Shown here: positions 25,221-34,811 of the stretch, piece by piece
Layout of the letters: each line of letters begins with the position of its first letter
Numbering within the stretch: the first letter of the stretch is position 1
Assembly (NCBI GenBank): GCA_016718655.1
Contig: JADKCV010000013.1
Coordinates: forward strand, 39,934 to 103,933
Source: Flavobacteriales bacterium
Lineage (GTDB): Bacteria > Bacteroidota > Bacteroidia > Flavobacteriales_F > PHOS-HE28
DNA length: 64,000 nucleotides
Direction of reading: 5' to 3'
Notes under the pieces: model-generated
Database searches by the model: none
What the model was told of the DNA's origin: nothing
Seen by the model: only the letters and a program-made list of their open reading frames with translations
Translations under genes and position numbers: made by a program

Positions 25221-26618
25221 ATGAGCAAACCATCCATCACAGCGCGGTCGGGACATCGTATGCGAGCACTGACAGGCATCTGTCTGGGTGCTTTGATCCT
25301 CTGTGCACCAGCATTCTACAACGGTGCACCGTTGGTCTACTCGGACACATCCACCTACCTATCCTCCGGATTCGCGCTGGAGACCCCGTTCGATCGGCCC
25401 ATTGGGTATGGACTGCTACTTCGCCTGACCAGCTTGAACGGAATTTCACTCTGGTTCTCTGTTCTTGCACAGGGACTACTGATCAGCTACCTCTTGTGGG
25501 TCCTTATGGGTTGGTTACTCCGTTCTGCCTCAATATCCCGTCATCTGAGCTTGAACCTGCTTCTTGCCGTGGGCACTAGCCTGGCATGGACGACCTCTCT
25601 CCTGATGCCGGACCTGTTCACGCCGACCATGGTATTGTGTTTCATCGTATTGATTACGGCTCCTCTTGGAAAGGCGGATCGCATAGCGCTTTACATCCTA
25701 TACGCTATCGCCTGTATCACCCACCTCTCTCATCCTCTGTTCGGGATCCTGTTGGTGACCGTAGCAGGTATCGTCAGGATCCTCCTACCAGAACGTGTTC
25801 GGCCCGACCTGAGTGGGCGCGCGTTGCTCATCATCCTGGTCCTGAGTGCGTCGAGCTGGCTCACCATGGGCTCTGCACTGTCGAAATCACGTCCCATCTT
25901 CTTCATGGGAGCAATGGCCGAGCACGGCGTCCTGAGCCGATACCTTGAGGAGCATTGTCCGTCCGAGCTTAGGCTCTGCAGCTTCAGGGGTGTGCTTCCC
26001 ATGCCGGGGTACGCGTTCGTCTGGGACCAAGCAGGCCCTGTGCAGCAGCTCGGGGGATTCTCAAGCTGTCGCGATGAGTTCCAGGCCATCATTCGAAATA
26101 CGCTTTCCGAACCACGCTATTGGTTGCTACATCTGAACGCATCGGTCAGGGCCACTTTCCAGCAATTGACGCGTTACGCGATAGGCGATGGACTTGGACC
26201 TTTCGGTTCAGGAACCGAATTGGCGGAGCGCATGGCGGCTCACGTGCCGCTGAGCCATCCAACCCATCTCACCGCACGCCAACAACGGAATGACCTGTCC
26301 GCACTGGATGCCATGAAGTCGGTACACCACGTTGTAGTGGTTCTTTCGCTGGTGCTCGTGGCCATCCTGTTCTGGTCCGTCGCATCATTCCGGATGGTGA
26401 TCACGACATGTACGTTGCTCTTGGCCGTTCTTCTGAACGCATGGATCTGCGGCACGTTCTCCGGCGCCATCGATAGGCTCGGCGCGAAGATGAGTTGGCT
26501 TCTTCCGCTATTGGCTCTGACCTTGGTCATTCAGCGCTTTGGAAGATCACGCTGTTCTTCAACAGTCCCGACGAGGGATCCACAGGCTCCGTTCCTAGGC
26601 AATAACATGCCCTTGTGA
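25221..26618 (+). CDS. polytopic membrane protein, possibly GT-C-fold glycosyltransferase-like
   Basis: 465-aa integral membrane protein with about ten hydrophobic segments (ALTGICLGALILCAPAF, LLISYLLWVLMGWLL, LYILYAIACITHL, LLPLLALTLVI and others). An acidic motif YSDTSTYLSSGF follows the first membrane helix, the position where GT-C glycosyltransferases place catalytic Asp residues. That is only suggestive, and no lipid-sugar genes are adjacent. It starts soon after the pseudouridine synthase. The start at 25221 is one of several possible (25203, 25221, 25260). Base composition is slightly more AT-rich than its neighbours. Confidence 0.6.
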   Translation: MSKPSITARSGHRMRALTGICLGALILCAPAFYNGAPLVYSDTSTYLSSGFALETPFDRPIGYGLLLRLTSLNGISLWFSVLAQGLLISYLLWVLMGWLLRSASISRHLSLNLLLAVGTSLAWTTSLLMPDLFTPTMVLCFIVLITAPLGKADRIALYILYAIACITHLSHPLFGILLVTVAGIVRILLPERVRPDLSGRALLIILVLSASSWLTMGSALSKSRPIFFMGAMAEHGVLSRYLEEHCPSELRLCSFRGVLPMPGYAFVWDQAGPVQQLGGFSSCRDEFQAIIRNTLSEPRYWLLHLNASVRATFQQLTRYAIGDGLGPFGSGTELAERMAAHVPLSHPTHLTARQQRNDLSALDAMKSVHHVVVVLSLVLVAILFWSVASFRMVITTCTLLLAVLLNAWICGTFSGAIDRLGAKMSWLLPLLALTLVIQRFGRSRCSSTVPTRDPQAPFLGNNMPL

Positions 26619-26662
26619 ACGAACTGCACGGCTTTTGCCGTTGGTGAGGGAGGAAGCCCCGA

Positions 26663-26670
26663 TACCTTGC
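26663..26670 (+). promoter_or_regulatory. putative -7 box (TACCTTGC) for the AsmA gene
   Basis: TACCTTGC lies 11 nt upstream of the ATG at 26682 in the gap after the membrane-protein gene. Confidence 0.35.
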
Positions 26671-26681
26671 GCCCAATAGCC

Positions 26682-29354
26682 ATGTTCCGCCGCGTCAGAA
26701 CCGCGTTCCTCATCGTGCTCGCGCTGCTGGTTGGGGGCTTTGGTACGCTGGTGGTTCTCGCCAAGGTGTACGACGCCGAGGTGAAGGCCAAGGTGGTGGG
26801 CGCGCTCAACCAACGGCTCACAGCACCCGTCAGCGTCAGTGACATGGAGCTCACGCTCATCGACAGGTTTCCGAGCGCGAGCATTCGACTCAACGATGTG
26901 CTGGCGCGCGAAATGCGGTATGACGGGATACCCCCCGACACCTTATTGTACGCACATCAGCTGCACTTGGAATTGAGCTTGTGGGATATCCTCCGAGGAC
27001 GTTACATCGTGGAGCGGATCCACGGAGATGGGGTGCGATTCCTGCCTGCGATGGACAGCGAAGGGCGGGAGAACTACCGCATCTGGGTGGCGGATAGTGC
27101 GGGCACCGAAAATTCCCCACTGGAGTTGCAAGGGCTCACCTTTGAGCACCTGAGCCTGCGCTACCGAGATGCACGGAACGGACTTGAACTCTCCACCACC
27201 AGCGAACGGATCAAATTGAGCGGCCGCTTTGGCGACACTGTGGACAGGGCCAAGGTGGAGGGTGACATCCTGCTGCACCACTGGATCATGCGCGAGCGCG
27301 AGCTGATCGCCGATCGTGATCTCGTAGTAAGATTGGCCATGACCTTCGGGGTGGATGGTAGCTTCCACATCGAGAAGGGGGAGCTCAACTTGGGGGGTGT
27401 CCCACTGGAGCTTGCGGTGGACCTGGTACCCGAGGGTCCCTCGCGGAAGCTGGACCTGCGCGCAAAGGGTCTTGGTCTGGACCTGGGGGATGTTGTCAAA
27501 GCCCTTCCACCCGACATGATACGCACGCTGAGCGGCTATGGCATGCAGGGTGAAGTGGACCTCGCCGTTCGGTACACAGGTTCATTGGAAGGCCAAGGCC
27601 CTGCGCTTTCCATCGGTGCCAACGTGCGCAAGGGCCGCATGAAAGAGCGACGAAGTGAGATCTCCTTCACCGATATCAACGGGGAGCTGGCCATGGAGTT
27701 CACCCCGGAAGGCGTGGCCAAACGCATCGTGGTGAAGGATCTTTCAGCGCGATCGAGCACTGGTAGCATTCGGGGCGATTGGGAAAGCAGCGGCTTGAAG
27801 AACGCCACGGTGAAGGCTCATCTGAGAGCGGACCAATCGCTGTCCGAGCTGGTCCGCTTCGCCAAACTGGACACCCTGGAACAGGCCGAAGGCCAATTGG
27901 ACCTGGACATCCGGATCGACGGTCGGGTGCGCGATGTGGCCGACCTGAAGGCGACCGATCTGAGCGCCTTGAAGATCACGGGTAAGGCTTCGCTCCTTGA
28001 TGCCGGTTTGAAACTACGCGGACTGCGGCATCGGGTGTCGGACCTCAACGCCACCTTCACCCTGAATGGCATCGATGCCACTGTGACCGGGGCCACTGCG
28101 CGTATCCAGGATCAACCCATCGCATTGAGCGGAACCGTGCATGACCTGATGCCCTACCTGCTGTTCGAGGACCACCGTCTAGTGATCAGCGCGCAGTTCG
28201 CAGCGGAGCGTCTGGACCTGGGCACGCTCTTGCAAGAAGAGGAGGGCTCGGCGCCGAAAGGCGACTATGAGCTCACGCTACCCGCATTGATCTCGGTGGA
28301 CCTGCAGGCGCATGTTTCCACCTTGGTCTTTGAAGCGTTCAAGGCCGAGGATGTGCGCGGTACGGTACGATTGAACGACCGCGTTCTGACCCTTGCCCCC
28401 TTGAGCTTCCGCACCGCATCGGGAACGGTAGTGGGAGACTTGCGTTTCGACGCGCGCGGACAAGGCGTTGGGCGATCCCATCCCTTGACCATCCATGCCA
28501 CCTTCCAGGACATCGATGTGAAGCAGCTCTTTGCGGAGTTCCAGGACTTCGGCCAGGACTTCATCGGTCACCGGCACTTGAGCGGGCGCACACGAGCACA
28601 GGTGGCTCTCGAAGCACCACTCTCCCCTGCTTTGAAGCTGGACCTTCAACGCTTGGTCTGTGTGGTCGACATCGCAGTGGAGAACGGCTCCATCAAGGAC
28701 CACGCTCCGCTCCTCGCGATCGCGGACCACTTGCGCAAGAACAAGTTGGTGGCCCCGTTCGTCAACACGGATGAGCTGCGTAAGCGTTTGGGCGATGTGG
28801 GTTTCGCTCGAATGGAGAACCAGATCGAGATCAAGAACGGTGCGGTGCATGTGCCCGCCATGGAGATCAAGAGCAGTGCGCTGGACATCGGCCTGAGTGG
28901 AACGCACTGGTTCGACGACCGCATCGATCACCACATCCACTTCCGCATGAGCGACCTGTTCCGCATGGGCCGTTCCAGTTCCGACGAGTTCGGTCCCATT
29001 GCCGACGACGGCACGGGCATGCGTTTATTCCTGCACATGTACGGCACTGCGAGCGACCCGCAGTTCGCCAACGACGGGGCCATGGCCGCGGACAAACGCA
29101 GGAAACAATTGGAGCAGGAGAAGAGCGAGTTGAAGTCCATCCTAAGAGAGGAATTGGGGCTGTTCCGCAGCGGTTCCACGACCGCCTCGCCCACGGCACC
29201 AAACACCGCTACGGCACCGGTGTTCCAATTGGAATGGGACAAGGCGGACAGTGTTGTTGCTCCGGTGGTCACCAAACCAAGAAAGGGCTTGGGTCGCCTG
29301 CTGAAGGAGGAGAAGGGCAAGGAGGAACAGGAACGGATCCGCATCGAGGAATAG
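26682..29354 (+). CDS. AsmA family protein (AsmA-like C-terminal region)
   Basis: 890-aa protein with an N-terminal membrane anchor (TAFLIVLALLVGGFGTLVVLAKVY). The AsmA-type opening follows (VSVSDMELTLIDRFPSASIRLNDV), then long beta-rich repeats, and an AsmA_2-like C-terminus (SALDIGLSGTHWFDDRIDHHIHFRMSDLF). AsmA-family proteins are envelope proteins linked to lipid transport or outer-membrane assembly. The C-terminal ~70 residues are a charged Lys/Glu tail. Start at 26682 (MFRRVRT), 12 nt after a TACCTTGC box. It is followed after 35 nt by the histidine kinase, probably one transcript. Confidence 0.88.
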   Translation: MFRRVRTAFLIVLALLVGGFGTLVVLAKVYDAEVKAKVVGALNQRLTAPVSVSDMELTLIDRFPSASIRLNDVLAREMRYDGIPPDTLLYAHQLHLELSLWDILRGRYIVERIHGDGVRFLPAMDSEGRENYRIWVADSAGTENSPLELQGLTFEHLSLRYRDARNGLELSTTSERIKLSGRFGDTVDRAKVEGDILLHHWIMRERELIADRDLVVRLAMTFGVDGSFHIEKGELNLGGVPLELAVDLVPEGPSRKLDLRAKGLGLDLGDVVKALPPDMIRTLSGYGMQGEVDLAVRYTGSLEGQGPALSIGANVRKGRMKERRSEISFTDINGELAMEFTPEGVAKRIVVKDLSARSSTGSIRGDWESSGLKNATVKAHLRADQSLSELVRFAKLDTLEQAEGQLDLDIRIDGRVRDVADLKATDLSALKITGKASLLDAGLKLRGLRHRVSDLNATFTLNGIDATVTGATARIQDQPIALSGTVHDLMPYLLFEDHRLVISAQFAAERLDLGTLLQEEEGSAPKGDYELTLPALISVDLQAHVSTLVFEAFKAEDVRGTVRLNDRVLTLAPLSFRTASGTVVGDLRFDARGQGVGRSHPLTIHATFQDIDVKQLFAEFQDFGQDFIGHRHLSGRTRAQVALEAPLSPALKLDLQRLVCVVDIAVENGSIKDHAPLLAIADHLRKNKLVAPFVNTDELRKRLGDVGFARMENQIEIKNGAVHVPAMEIKSSALDIGLSGTHWFDDRIDHHIHFRMSDLFRMGRSSSDEFGPIADDGTGMRLFLHMYGTASDPQFANDGAMAADKRRKQLEQEKSELKSILREELGLFRSGSTTASPTAPNTATAPVFQLEWDKADSVVAPVVTKPRKGLGRLLKEEKGKEEQERIRIEE

Positions 29355-29389
29355 GCCACTCGGGCCACTTTGGCGAACTTCACCCCGCT

Positions 29390-30931
29390 TTGGACCTCTA
29401 TTCACGCAAGCAACGCTGGAAGTTGGTGCTGGCCGCCGTGGCCATGCTCATTGTCGGCGCTTCCTTGTGGTACAGCAACCGCATCGTGGAGCGCGTCCGT
29501 GCAGAGGAGCGAAGGAAAGTTCGCCTATGGGCGGAAGCGGTGCAGAACCGGGCCGAGCTGGTGAACTACACGGAGAAGCTTTTCGACAGACTACGGGAAG
29601 AAGAGCGCAAGAAGGTCGAGTTGTGGGCGGAGGCCATGAACCGGCTCGTGAGCGAGGAACAGAGCGACCTCTCCTTCTACTTGAAAGTGGTCAGCGATAA
29701 CACCACCGTACCTGTCATCATCACCGACAGCAAAGGCCAGGTGAAGTTCCACCGTAACCTGGAAGAACGTATCGCCAGCGACAGCACACTGTTACAAGCC
29801 GAAGTGCGTACCATGGCAGACCTGCGTGAGCCCGTGGAGATCGCGGTGTTCGGTGCGCAGAAACAATACTTGCATTACAAGGACTCCAAGGTCTTCACGG
29901 AACTGCAGGAGGTCATGGATGGGATCATCCGATCATTCATTTCCGAAACGGTGATGGGCACGGCTGCGGTACCGGTCATCTACACGGATAGCACCCGCAC
30001 ACGGGTCATTGAATCCAGCAACATCGAAGCAGAGGTGGCGAATGACACCACCGCGCTCCTTGCCCGGATCCGCGCCATGGAGCAGGCCAACCCTCCCATC
30101 GCCATCCAACTTCCGGGCAAGGGTCGCAATTTCATCTTCTACGAGGAATCACTGGTCATCACCCAGTTGCGCTATTTCCCCTACGTACAGCTGGTGATCC
30201 TGGGCTTGTTCCTGTTGGTGGCCTATGCCTTGTTCAGCATCTTCCGGAACGCCGAGCAGAATCAGGTGTGGGTGGGCATGGCGAAGGAGACCGCGCACCA
30301 GTTGGGTACGCCCCTTAGCTCGCTCATGGCATGGATGGAGTTGCTCAAGGCCCAGGGTGCGGACCCCGAGGCCATCACCGAGATGCGCAAGGACCTGGAC
30401 CGGTTGGAGGTGATCACCGAGCGCTTCAGCAAGATCGGTTCAGCGCCCAACTTGGAGAACGAGAAGCTCTACCACACCCTTCGCGCCACGGTGCTCTACC
30501 TGCGTCCGCGTCTTCCGGGCCGCGTGCGGATCGAGGTGCTCACCCCAGCGGACACCGAGCTGCAGGTGCCCTTGAACCGTGCGCTCTTCAGTTGGGTCAT
30601 CGAGAACCTCATCCGCAACGCCATCGACGCCATGGAAGGCGAAGGTGCGCTCACCCTGGAGATGATCACAGAGGGTGACGAGGTCCATGTGGATGTGACC
30701 GACACGGGGAAAGGCATGCCGGCCTCACAGCACCATACGGTCTTCCAACCCGGCTTCACCACCAAGAAGCGCGGTTGGGGCCTCGGACTTTCGCTGAGCA
30801 AGCGTATCGTGGAGCAGTACCACAACGGCAAGATCTTCGTCAAACGCAGCGCCCCGGGAAAGGGCACCACGTTCAGGATCACCTTACGCACTGGCGAATT
30901 GGGTTCGGCGTTGGTAAGTGAAGGTGCCTGA
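29390..30931 (+). CDS. sensor histidine kinase
   Basis: 513-aa membrane kinase. The TTG at 29390 gives MDLYSRKQRWKLVLAAVAMLIVG, the N-terminus expected for this Bacteroidota family. The frame stays open to 29234, but that overlaps the AsmA gene. It has TM1 at ~11-29, a coiled coil with two similar RVRAEERRKV/RLREEERKKV heptads, a periplasmic sensor region, and TM2 at ~268-290. The H-box ETAHQLGTPLSSLMAW follows, then the N-box LIRNAIDAME, DTGKGMP, and a G-box GWGLGLSLSKRIV. No response regulator is adjacent, so its partner and signal are unknown. Confidence 0.9.
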   Translation: MDLYSRKQRWKLVLAAVAMLIVGASLWYSNRIVERVRAEERRKVRLWAEAVQNRAELVNYTEKLFDRLREEERKKVELWAEAMNRLVSEEQSDLSFYLKVVSDNTTVPVIITDSKGQVKFHRNLEERIASDSTLLQAEVRTMADLREPVEIAVFGAQKQYLHYKDSKVFTELQEVMDGIIRSFISETVMGTAAVPVIYTDSTRTRVIESSNIEAEVANDTTALLARIRAMEQANPPIAIQLPGKGRNFIFYEESLVITQLRYFPYVQLVILGLFLLVAYALFSIFRNAEQNQVWVGMAKETAHQLGTPLSSLMAWMELLKAQGADPEAITEMRKDLDRLEVITERFSKIGSAPNLENEKLYHTLRATVLYLRPRLPGRVRIEVLTPADTELQVPLNRALFSWVIENLIRNAIDAMEGEGALTLEMITEGDEVHVDVTDTGKGMPASQHHTVFQPGFTTKKRGWGLGLSLSKRIVEQYHNGKIFVKRSAPGKGTTFRITLRTGELGSALVSEGA

Positions 30932-31009
30932 GGGCGATCACCGTGATCCGTCCACAAGCACCATCATCGTTGAGCCGCGCCACCTCGATGCTTCGACCTG
31001 CCACTTGAA

Positions 31010-32134
31010 ATGCCCGGCCTTTACATCCATATCCCCTTCTGCAAAAAGGCTTGCACCTATTGCGACTTCCACTTCAGCACCGCGAAGCACCGCGATGCTC
31101 TCCTGGATGCGATGGGGTCGGAGATGATCAAGCGTAGCCGAGAACTGGGCGATAGCCCTGTTTCCACCATCTACTTCGGCGGTGGTACTCCCAGTCTGCT
31201 GGAACCGGATCGGATCTCTGAGTTCGTTCAACAAGCACGTGACCTGTTCCGGGTGGACCGCGATGCCGAGATCACGCTCGAAGCCAACCCCGACGACATC
31301 ACAGCCGAAAGGCTGAACACTTGGAAGTCCGGCGGTGTGACGCGGATCAGCTTGGGGACACAGAGTTTTCGAGAGGATCGGCTTCGGTTCATGGGACGTG
31401 CGCACAGCGCGGACCAGGCCTTGCGGAGTATCGCGCTCATCGCCAAGGCCGGCTTCACATCGTGGACCATCGACCTCATCTACGGGCTACCTGGAATGAC
31501 ATTGGGCGAATGGGACGAACAACTCGACATCGCCTTGGAACAGGGCATGCCGCACCTGAGCGCCTACTGCCTGACCGTGGAAACCCGTACCGCCTTGGCC
31601 CATCAGGTGAGGAAGGGGCTGGTGGCGATGCCGGAGGACGATGATCAAAGCGCCCAATTCGATCGCCTGATGGAACGCATGGAGGCCGCTGGACTTGACC
31701 ATTACGAGATCAGCAATTTCGGCAAGCCCGATCACCATTCTCGGCACAATACGAGCTACTGGGATGGCGCCACCTACCTGGGCATCGGGCCTTCGGCTCA
31801 TTCCTTCAACGGCAACGTGCGCCGCTGGAACGTTTCCAATAACGCGGTCTACGTCAAGGCACTCGCGGAAGGAACTTCGTTCTGTGAAAGTGAGGAATTG
31901 ACAGCCGTGCAACGCACCAACGAGCGTCTCATGACCGGCCTTCGTACGGCACTTGGGGTCGACCTTTTGAAACTGGAAGTGGATGCTTTGCGCATCAACT
32001 CGTCGGCCTTCCAACGGCATGTGTCGAACGGTCATCTGTGTTTGGAAGCAGGGCGCTTAGTTTTGAGCAAGGCCGGTCGGCACTTCGCGGACCGCATCGC
32101 CTCGGACCTGTTCGTCACCGAAGATGATCGCTGA
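31010..32134 (+). CDS. hemW: radical SAM family heme chaperone HemW
   Basis: 374-aa protein. The N-terminal GLYIHIPFCKKACTYCDFHF holds the C-x3-C-x2-C cluster motif with the HemW-specific following residues. Other HemW motifs are TIYFGGGTPSLLEP, LEANPDD, RISLGTQSF, WTIDLIYGLPGM and YEISNF. HemW carries heme and is thought to deliver it to respiratory enzymes; it is often mislabelled coproporphyrinogen oxidase. It overlaps the next gene by 11 nt, so it heads an operon with the cyclase-family and MmcQ/YjbR genes. Confidence 0.95.
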   Translation: MPGLYIHIPFCKKACTYCDFHFSTAKHRDALLDAMGSEMIKRSRELGDSPVSTIYFGGGTPSLLEPDRISEFVQQARDLFRVDRDAEITLEANPDDITAERLNTWKSGGVTRISLGTQSFREDRLRFMGRAHSADQALRSIALIAKAGFTSWTIDLIYGLPGMTLGEWDEQLDIALEQGMPHLSAYCLTVETRTALAHQVRKGLVAMPEDDDQSAQFDRLMERMEAAGLDHYEISNFGKPDHHSRHNTSYWDGATYLGIGPSAHSFNGNVRRWNVSNNAVYVKALAEGTSFCESEELTAVQRTNERLMTGLRTALGVDLLKLEVDALRINSSAFQRHVSNGHLCLEAGRLVLSKAGRHFADRIASDLFVTEDDR

Positions 32135-32888
32135 GATCGCACACAAGGGCCGTACCTTCCGGGTGGACCTGTCGAAGCCCTTGGACCTCTCCATGCCCTT
32201 GCATGCGGGGCCTGACCAAGCGCGAGCGTGGTGGATCGATCCGGTGACCATGGAGCCGGTGCGCAATGGCGAGACCATCTACGCGGTGAAGGAAGGTTCG
32301 CCGGTCAACTTCCGCACCATCCGCTTCAACCCGCACGGGCACGGCACGCACACCGAATGCGTGGGCCACATCACGCCGGAGGTGTACCCTGTGGGTGGGC
32401 TGTTGAAGCGCTACTTCTTCACAGCCCAAGTGGTGAGCCTGCTGCCCGAAACGCGTCGTGCCCCGGACGGCCGCACGGACCAGGTGATCACCCTGGAGCA
32501 GTTGCGTCAGGTGGTGAACGAACGTCCCTGCGAGGCCTTGGTATTGCGCACACTGCCGTACGACCCGGGCCGCTCCAGCAAGGATTGGAGCGGCAGCAAC
32601 CCGTGTTACCTGCAAAGCTCGGCCTGTGCCTGGTTGCGCAGCATCGGAGTGAAGCACCTGCTTCTGGACCTGCCCAGTGTGGATCGCGAGGAGGATGGCG
32701 GTGTGTTGGCGGCGCACCACGCCTTCTGGGACCACCCCGCCACGTTGGACCTGGAGCGGACCATCACCGAACTGATCCAGGTGCCTGCCGAGGTGCGCGA
32801 TGGGGAATTCCTGTTGGAGCTTCAGCTGCCGCATTTCATGAACGATGCCGCACCGAGCAGACCGGTGCTCTACGCCTTCCTGCCATGA
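32124..32888 (+). CDS. cyclase family protein (kynurenine formamidase-like)
   Basis: 254-aa metal-dependent hydrolase of the cyclase family (PF04199). The metal-binding motif is HGHGTHTECVGHI, with Glu where many members have Asp (HGTHxD). Later motifs are ALVLRTLPY and LLLDLPSVDREEDGGVLAAHHAFWD. The substrate is unclear: kynurenine formamidase is one possibility, but no other tryptophan-degradation gene is nearby. It overlaps hemW (11 nt) and the next gene (ATGA), indicating translational coupling. Confidence 0.85.
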   Translation: MIAEIAHKGRTFRVDLSKPLDLSMPLHAGPDQARAWWIDPVTMEPVRNGETIYAVKEGSPVNFRTIRFNPHGHGTHTECVGHITPEVYPVGGLLKRYFFTAQVVSLLPETRRAPDGRTDQVITLEQLRQVVNERPCEALVLRTLPYDPGRSSKDWSGSNPCYLQSSACAWLRSIGVKHLLLDLPSVDREEDGGVLAAHHAFWDHPATLDLERTITELIQVPAEVRDGEFLLELQLPHFMNDAAPSRPVLYAFLP

Positions 32889-33232
32889 CCTTGGCCGAGT
32901 TCCGGGAACATTGCCTGAGCAAGCCGGGCTTCAGTGAGGACCTGCCCTTCGGCCCTGAGGTGCTGGCGTTCCGCGTGGGTGGCAAGATCTTCGCGCTGAT
33001 GGATGTGGACCTCTTCGTGAGCGTGAACCTCAAGTGCGACCCAGAGCGGGCTTTGGAACTGCGGGAGCGGTATGCGGGCATCACACCCGGCTATCACATG
33101 AACAAGCAGCACTGGAACACCGTGGTCACCGATGGTAGCGTTCCTGCCCGCTTGCTCTTGGAACTTGCGGACCACAGCTACGACCTGGTACGGAGCTCCC
33201 TGCCGAAGAAGCAACGGGACAGCTTGGCTTGA
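32885..33232 (+). CDS. MmcQ/YjbR family DNA-binding protein
   Basis: 115-aa protein: MTLAEFREHCLSKPGFSEDLPFG, EVLAFRVGGKIFALMDV, NLKCDPERALELRERY, ITPGYHMNKQHWNTV and the C-terminal DHSYDLVRSSLPKK are the full MmcQ/YjbR signature with CyaY-like fold. It is annotated as DNA-binding from E. coli YjbR structural work; its cellular role is unknown. The ATG overlaps the cyclase stop by 4 nt. The reading frame is open far upstream, but that region is antisense-like shadow of the cyclase gene, so only this short frame is used. Confidence 0.9.
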   Translation: MTLAEFREHCLSKPGFSEDLPFGPEVLAFRVGGKIFALMDVDLFVSVNLKCDPERALELRERYAGITPGYHMNKQHWNTVVTDGSVPARLLLELADHSYDLVRSSLPKKQRDSLA

Positions 33233-33250
33233 TCGCGGCCGGTCGCTGAA

Positions 33251-33258
33251 TACCTTCG
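33251..33258 (+). promoter_or_regulatory. putative -7 box (TACCTTCG) for the DUF502 gene
   Basis: TACCTTCG lies 15 nt upstream of the ATG at 33274 and 18 nt after the preceding stop. Confidence 0.35.
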
Positions 33259-33273
33259 CGCCATCGAACGACC

Positions 33274-33858
33274 ATGAGCGAGACCACACGCCGCATCCAC
33301 ACCACCCTGCTGGGCTATTTCCTGCGCGGCTTGTTGTTGTTGGTGCCCATCACCCTCATGATCTGGGCCATCTGGCAGAGCTTGGCCTTCCTGGACAGCA
33401 TCATCAAGACCGACATCCCGGGACTCGGACTGCTCATCCTATGCGGTATCATCCTCGCTGCAGGCTGGTTGGGCAGCACCTTCCTCTACCAACCCATCGC
33501 CGACCTGGGCGAGGAGCTGCTCCAGCGAATCCCATTTCTCAAGACCCTCTACGGCGCCTTGAAGGACCTTGTGGAGGCCTTGGTGGGCAACAAGCGCAAG
33601 TTCGACCGGCCCGTACTGGTGCGGCTGGGCGGGCAGATGGATGTGGAGCGGCTTGGCTTCATCACCCAGGACGATCTCACGCACTTGGGAGTGGGTCCGG
33701 ACAAGGTGGCCGTTTACCTACCGCATGCCTTCAACTGGAGTGGGAACCTCTACATCGTTCCTCGGGCCAACCTCACTCCCTTGGAAACGAGTGCTACCGA
33801 TGTCATGAAGTTCGTGGTGAGCGGCGGTGTGAGCACCGTGGATGACGATGCGGAGTGA
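33274..33858 (+). CDS. DUF502 domain-containing membrane protein
   Basis: 194-aa protein with two membrane helices (FLRGLLLLVPITLMIWAIW and LGLLILCGIILAAGWLGSTFL) and then the DUF502 soluble region: RIPFLKTLYGALKDLVEALV, GNKRKFDRPVLVRLG, VYLPHAFNWSGNLYIVPRANLTPL and TDVMKFVVSGGV. The family is widespread and of unknown function, presumed an inner-membrane transport or stress protein. The C-terminus is acidic (VDDDAE). Confidence 0.9.
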   Translation: MSETTRRIHTTLLGYFLRGLLLLVPITLMIWAIWQSLAFLDSIIKTDIPGLGLLILCGIILAAGWLGSTFLYQPIADLGEELLQRIPFLKTLYGALKDLVEALVGNKRKFDRPVLVRLGGQMDVERLGFITQDDLTHLGVGPDKVAVYLPHAFNWSGNLYIVPRANLTPLETSATDVMKFVVSGGVSTVDDDAE

Positions 33859-33901
33859 CCATACCACCTTCGGCACGTCCATTGTATACAGGCCATCCAT
33901 C

Positions 33902-34771
33902 ATGCGGGCATCCATCCTCCTTTCTCTCGTGCTCACCCTGTCGCTCGCCTCGGCACAGGCGCAGACCAGCGTCACACCAGGTTCCTTCGGCTTCAGCAAC
34001 GGCGTGCATCCCACCTTCGACTTCATCTTCGAGGGCACCGACGTGAAGTACGTGGAGAGCTATTGGCGGGATGAGCTGAAGAAGATCAGCCACGATGTGA
34101 GTACCAAGAAGGAAGTGACCGGTGCCGGAGCCTTGCTTCCGCAGGTGAGCCCCGACACGGTCCGGGTTCAAATGAAGGCCGAGCAACGCAAGGGCAGCCC
34201 GCTATTGACGGCGCATGTTGCCATTTTCACCACCCAAGGCTACGTCGGTCCGAACAGCGATGCCAAGGTGTATGAAGCTGCCACGGCCTTTGTGCAGCAG
34301 CATTCCACCGCACTGCGCCGCCAGCTGGCCCAGCAGGAGCTGACCGAAGCGGAGAAGGGCCTGGCCCGCTTGCGCTCCGACCAGAGCAACCTGCAACGCG
34401 AGAAAGAGCGCGCGGAGAGCAGCATCGAGAAGAGCAAGCAGCGTGGGGCCGAGGCGGCAGTGGAACAGGAGCGTGCCAAGGTGGAACTGGATGACCTGAC
34501 CAAACGCATCGATGCCCAACGCAACGAAGTGGCCAGCGCGCCGAGTGAAGAGGGTACCAAGGAACTGAACGCCCTGTTGAAGGAGCAGACGCGCACCCTG
34601 GAGAAGAGCCGCAAGGCCATGGAGCTCGAGCACGATATGAAGAAGAAGGTCGAGGACCTCACCTTCGCAGTCAAGAAGAACGTGGAGGACCAGGGCCGTA
34701 AACAGGACGAGATCGCCCGGCAAGAGGTGTTGGTGAACACCCTACGCCAGAAATTGGCAGATATCCGATAA
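33902..34771 (+). CDS. secreted coiled-coil protein of unknown function
   Basis: 289-aa protein with a signal peptide (MRASILLSLVLTLSLASAQAQ). Residues ~20-150 form a globular part containing FDFIFEGTDVKYVESYWRDELKK. A long Glu/Lys/Gln/Arg-rich coiled coil (~140-289) then runs to the C-terminus (EKGLARLRSDQSNLQREKERAESS and similar heptads). I do not recognise the family. The globular part resembles proteins that open with an fdf..G...yve..w...lk motif in other Bacteroidota, from memory only. Met at 33902 was chosen because it begins the signal peptide; an upstream in-frame Met at 33842 overlaps the DUF502 gene. Confidence 0.7.
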   Translation: MRASILLSLVLTLSLASAQAQTSVTPGSFGFSNGVHPTFDFIFEGTDVKYVESYWRDELKKISHDVSTKKEVTGAGALLPQVSPDTVRVQMKAEQRKGSPLLTAHVAIFTTQGYVGPNSDAKVYEAATAFVQQHSTALRRQLAQQELTEAEKGLARLRSDQSNLQREKERAESSIEKSKQRGAEAAVEQERAKVELDDLTKRIDAQRNEVASAPSEEGTKELNALLKEQTRTLEKSRKAMELEHDMKKKVEDLTFAVKKNVEDQGRKQDEIARQEVLVNTLRQKLADIR

Positions 34772-34790
34772 GGGGCCGGGAGGGGTCGCC

Positions 34791-34798
34791 TAACTTGG
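34791..34798 (+). promoter_or_regulatory. putative -7 box (TAACTTGG) for the DMT transporter gene
   Basis: TAACTTGG lies 13 nt before the ATG at 34812, in the short gap after the coiled-coil gene. Confidence 0.35.
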
Positions 34799-34811
34799 CG
34801 CTCCCTTCTCC

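Noticed and set aside
32228..32884. Plus-strand frame extending the MmcQ/YjbR gene upstream to 32228
   Set aside because: It lies inside the cyclase-family gene in another frame and reads as Arg/His/Gly-rich nonsense until the ATG at 32885.
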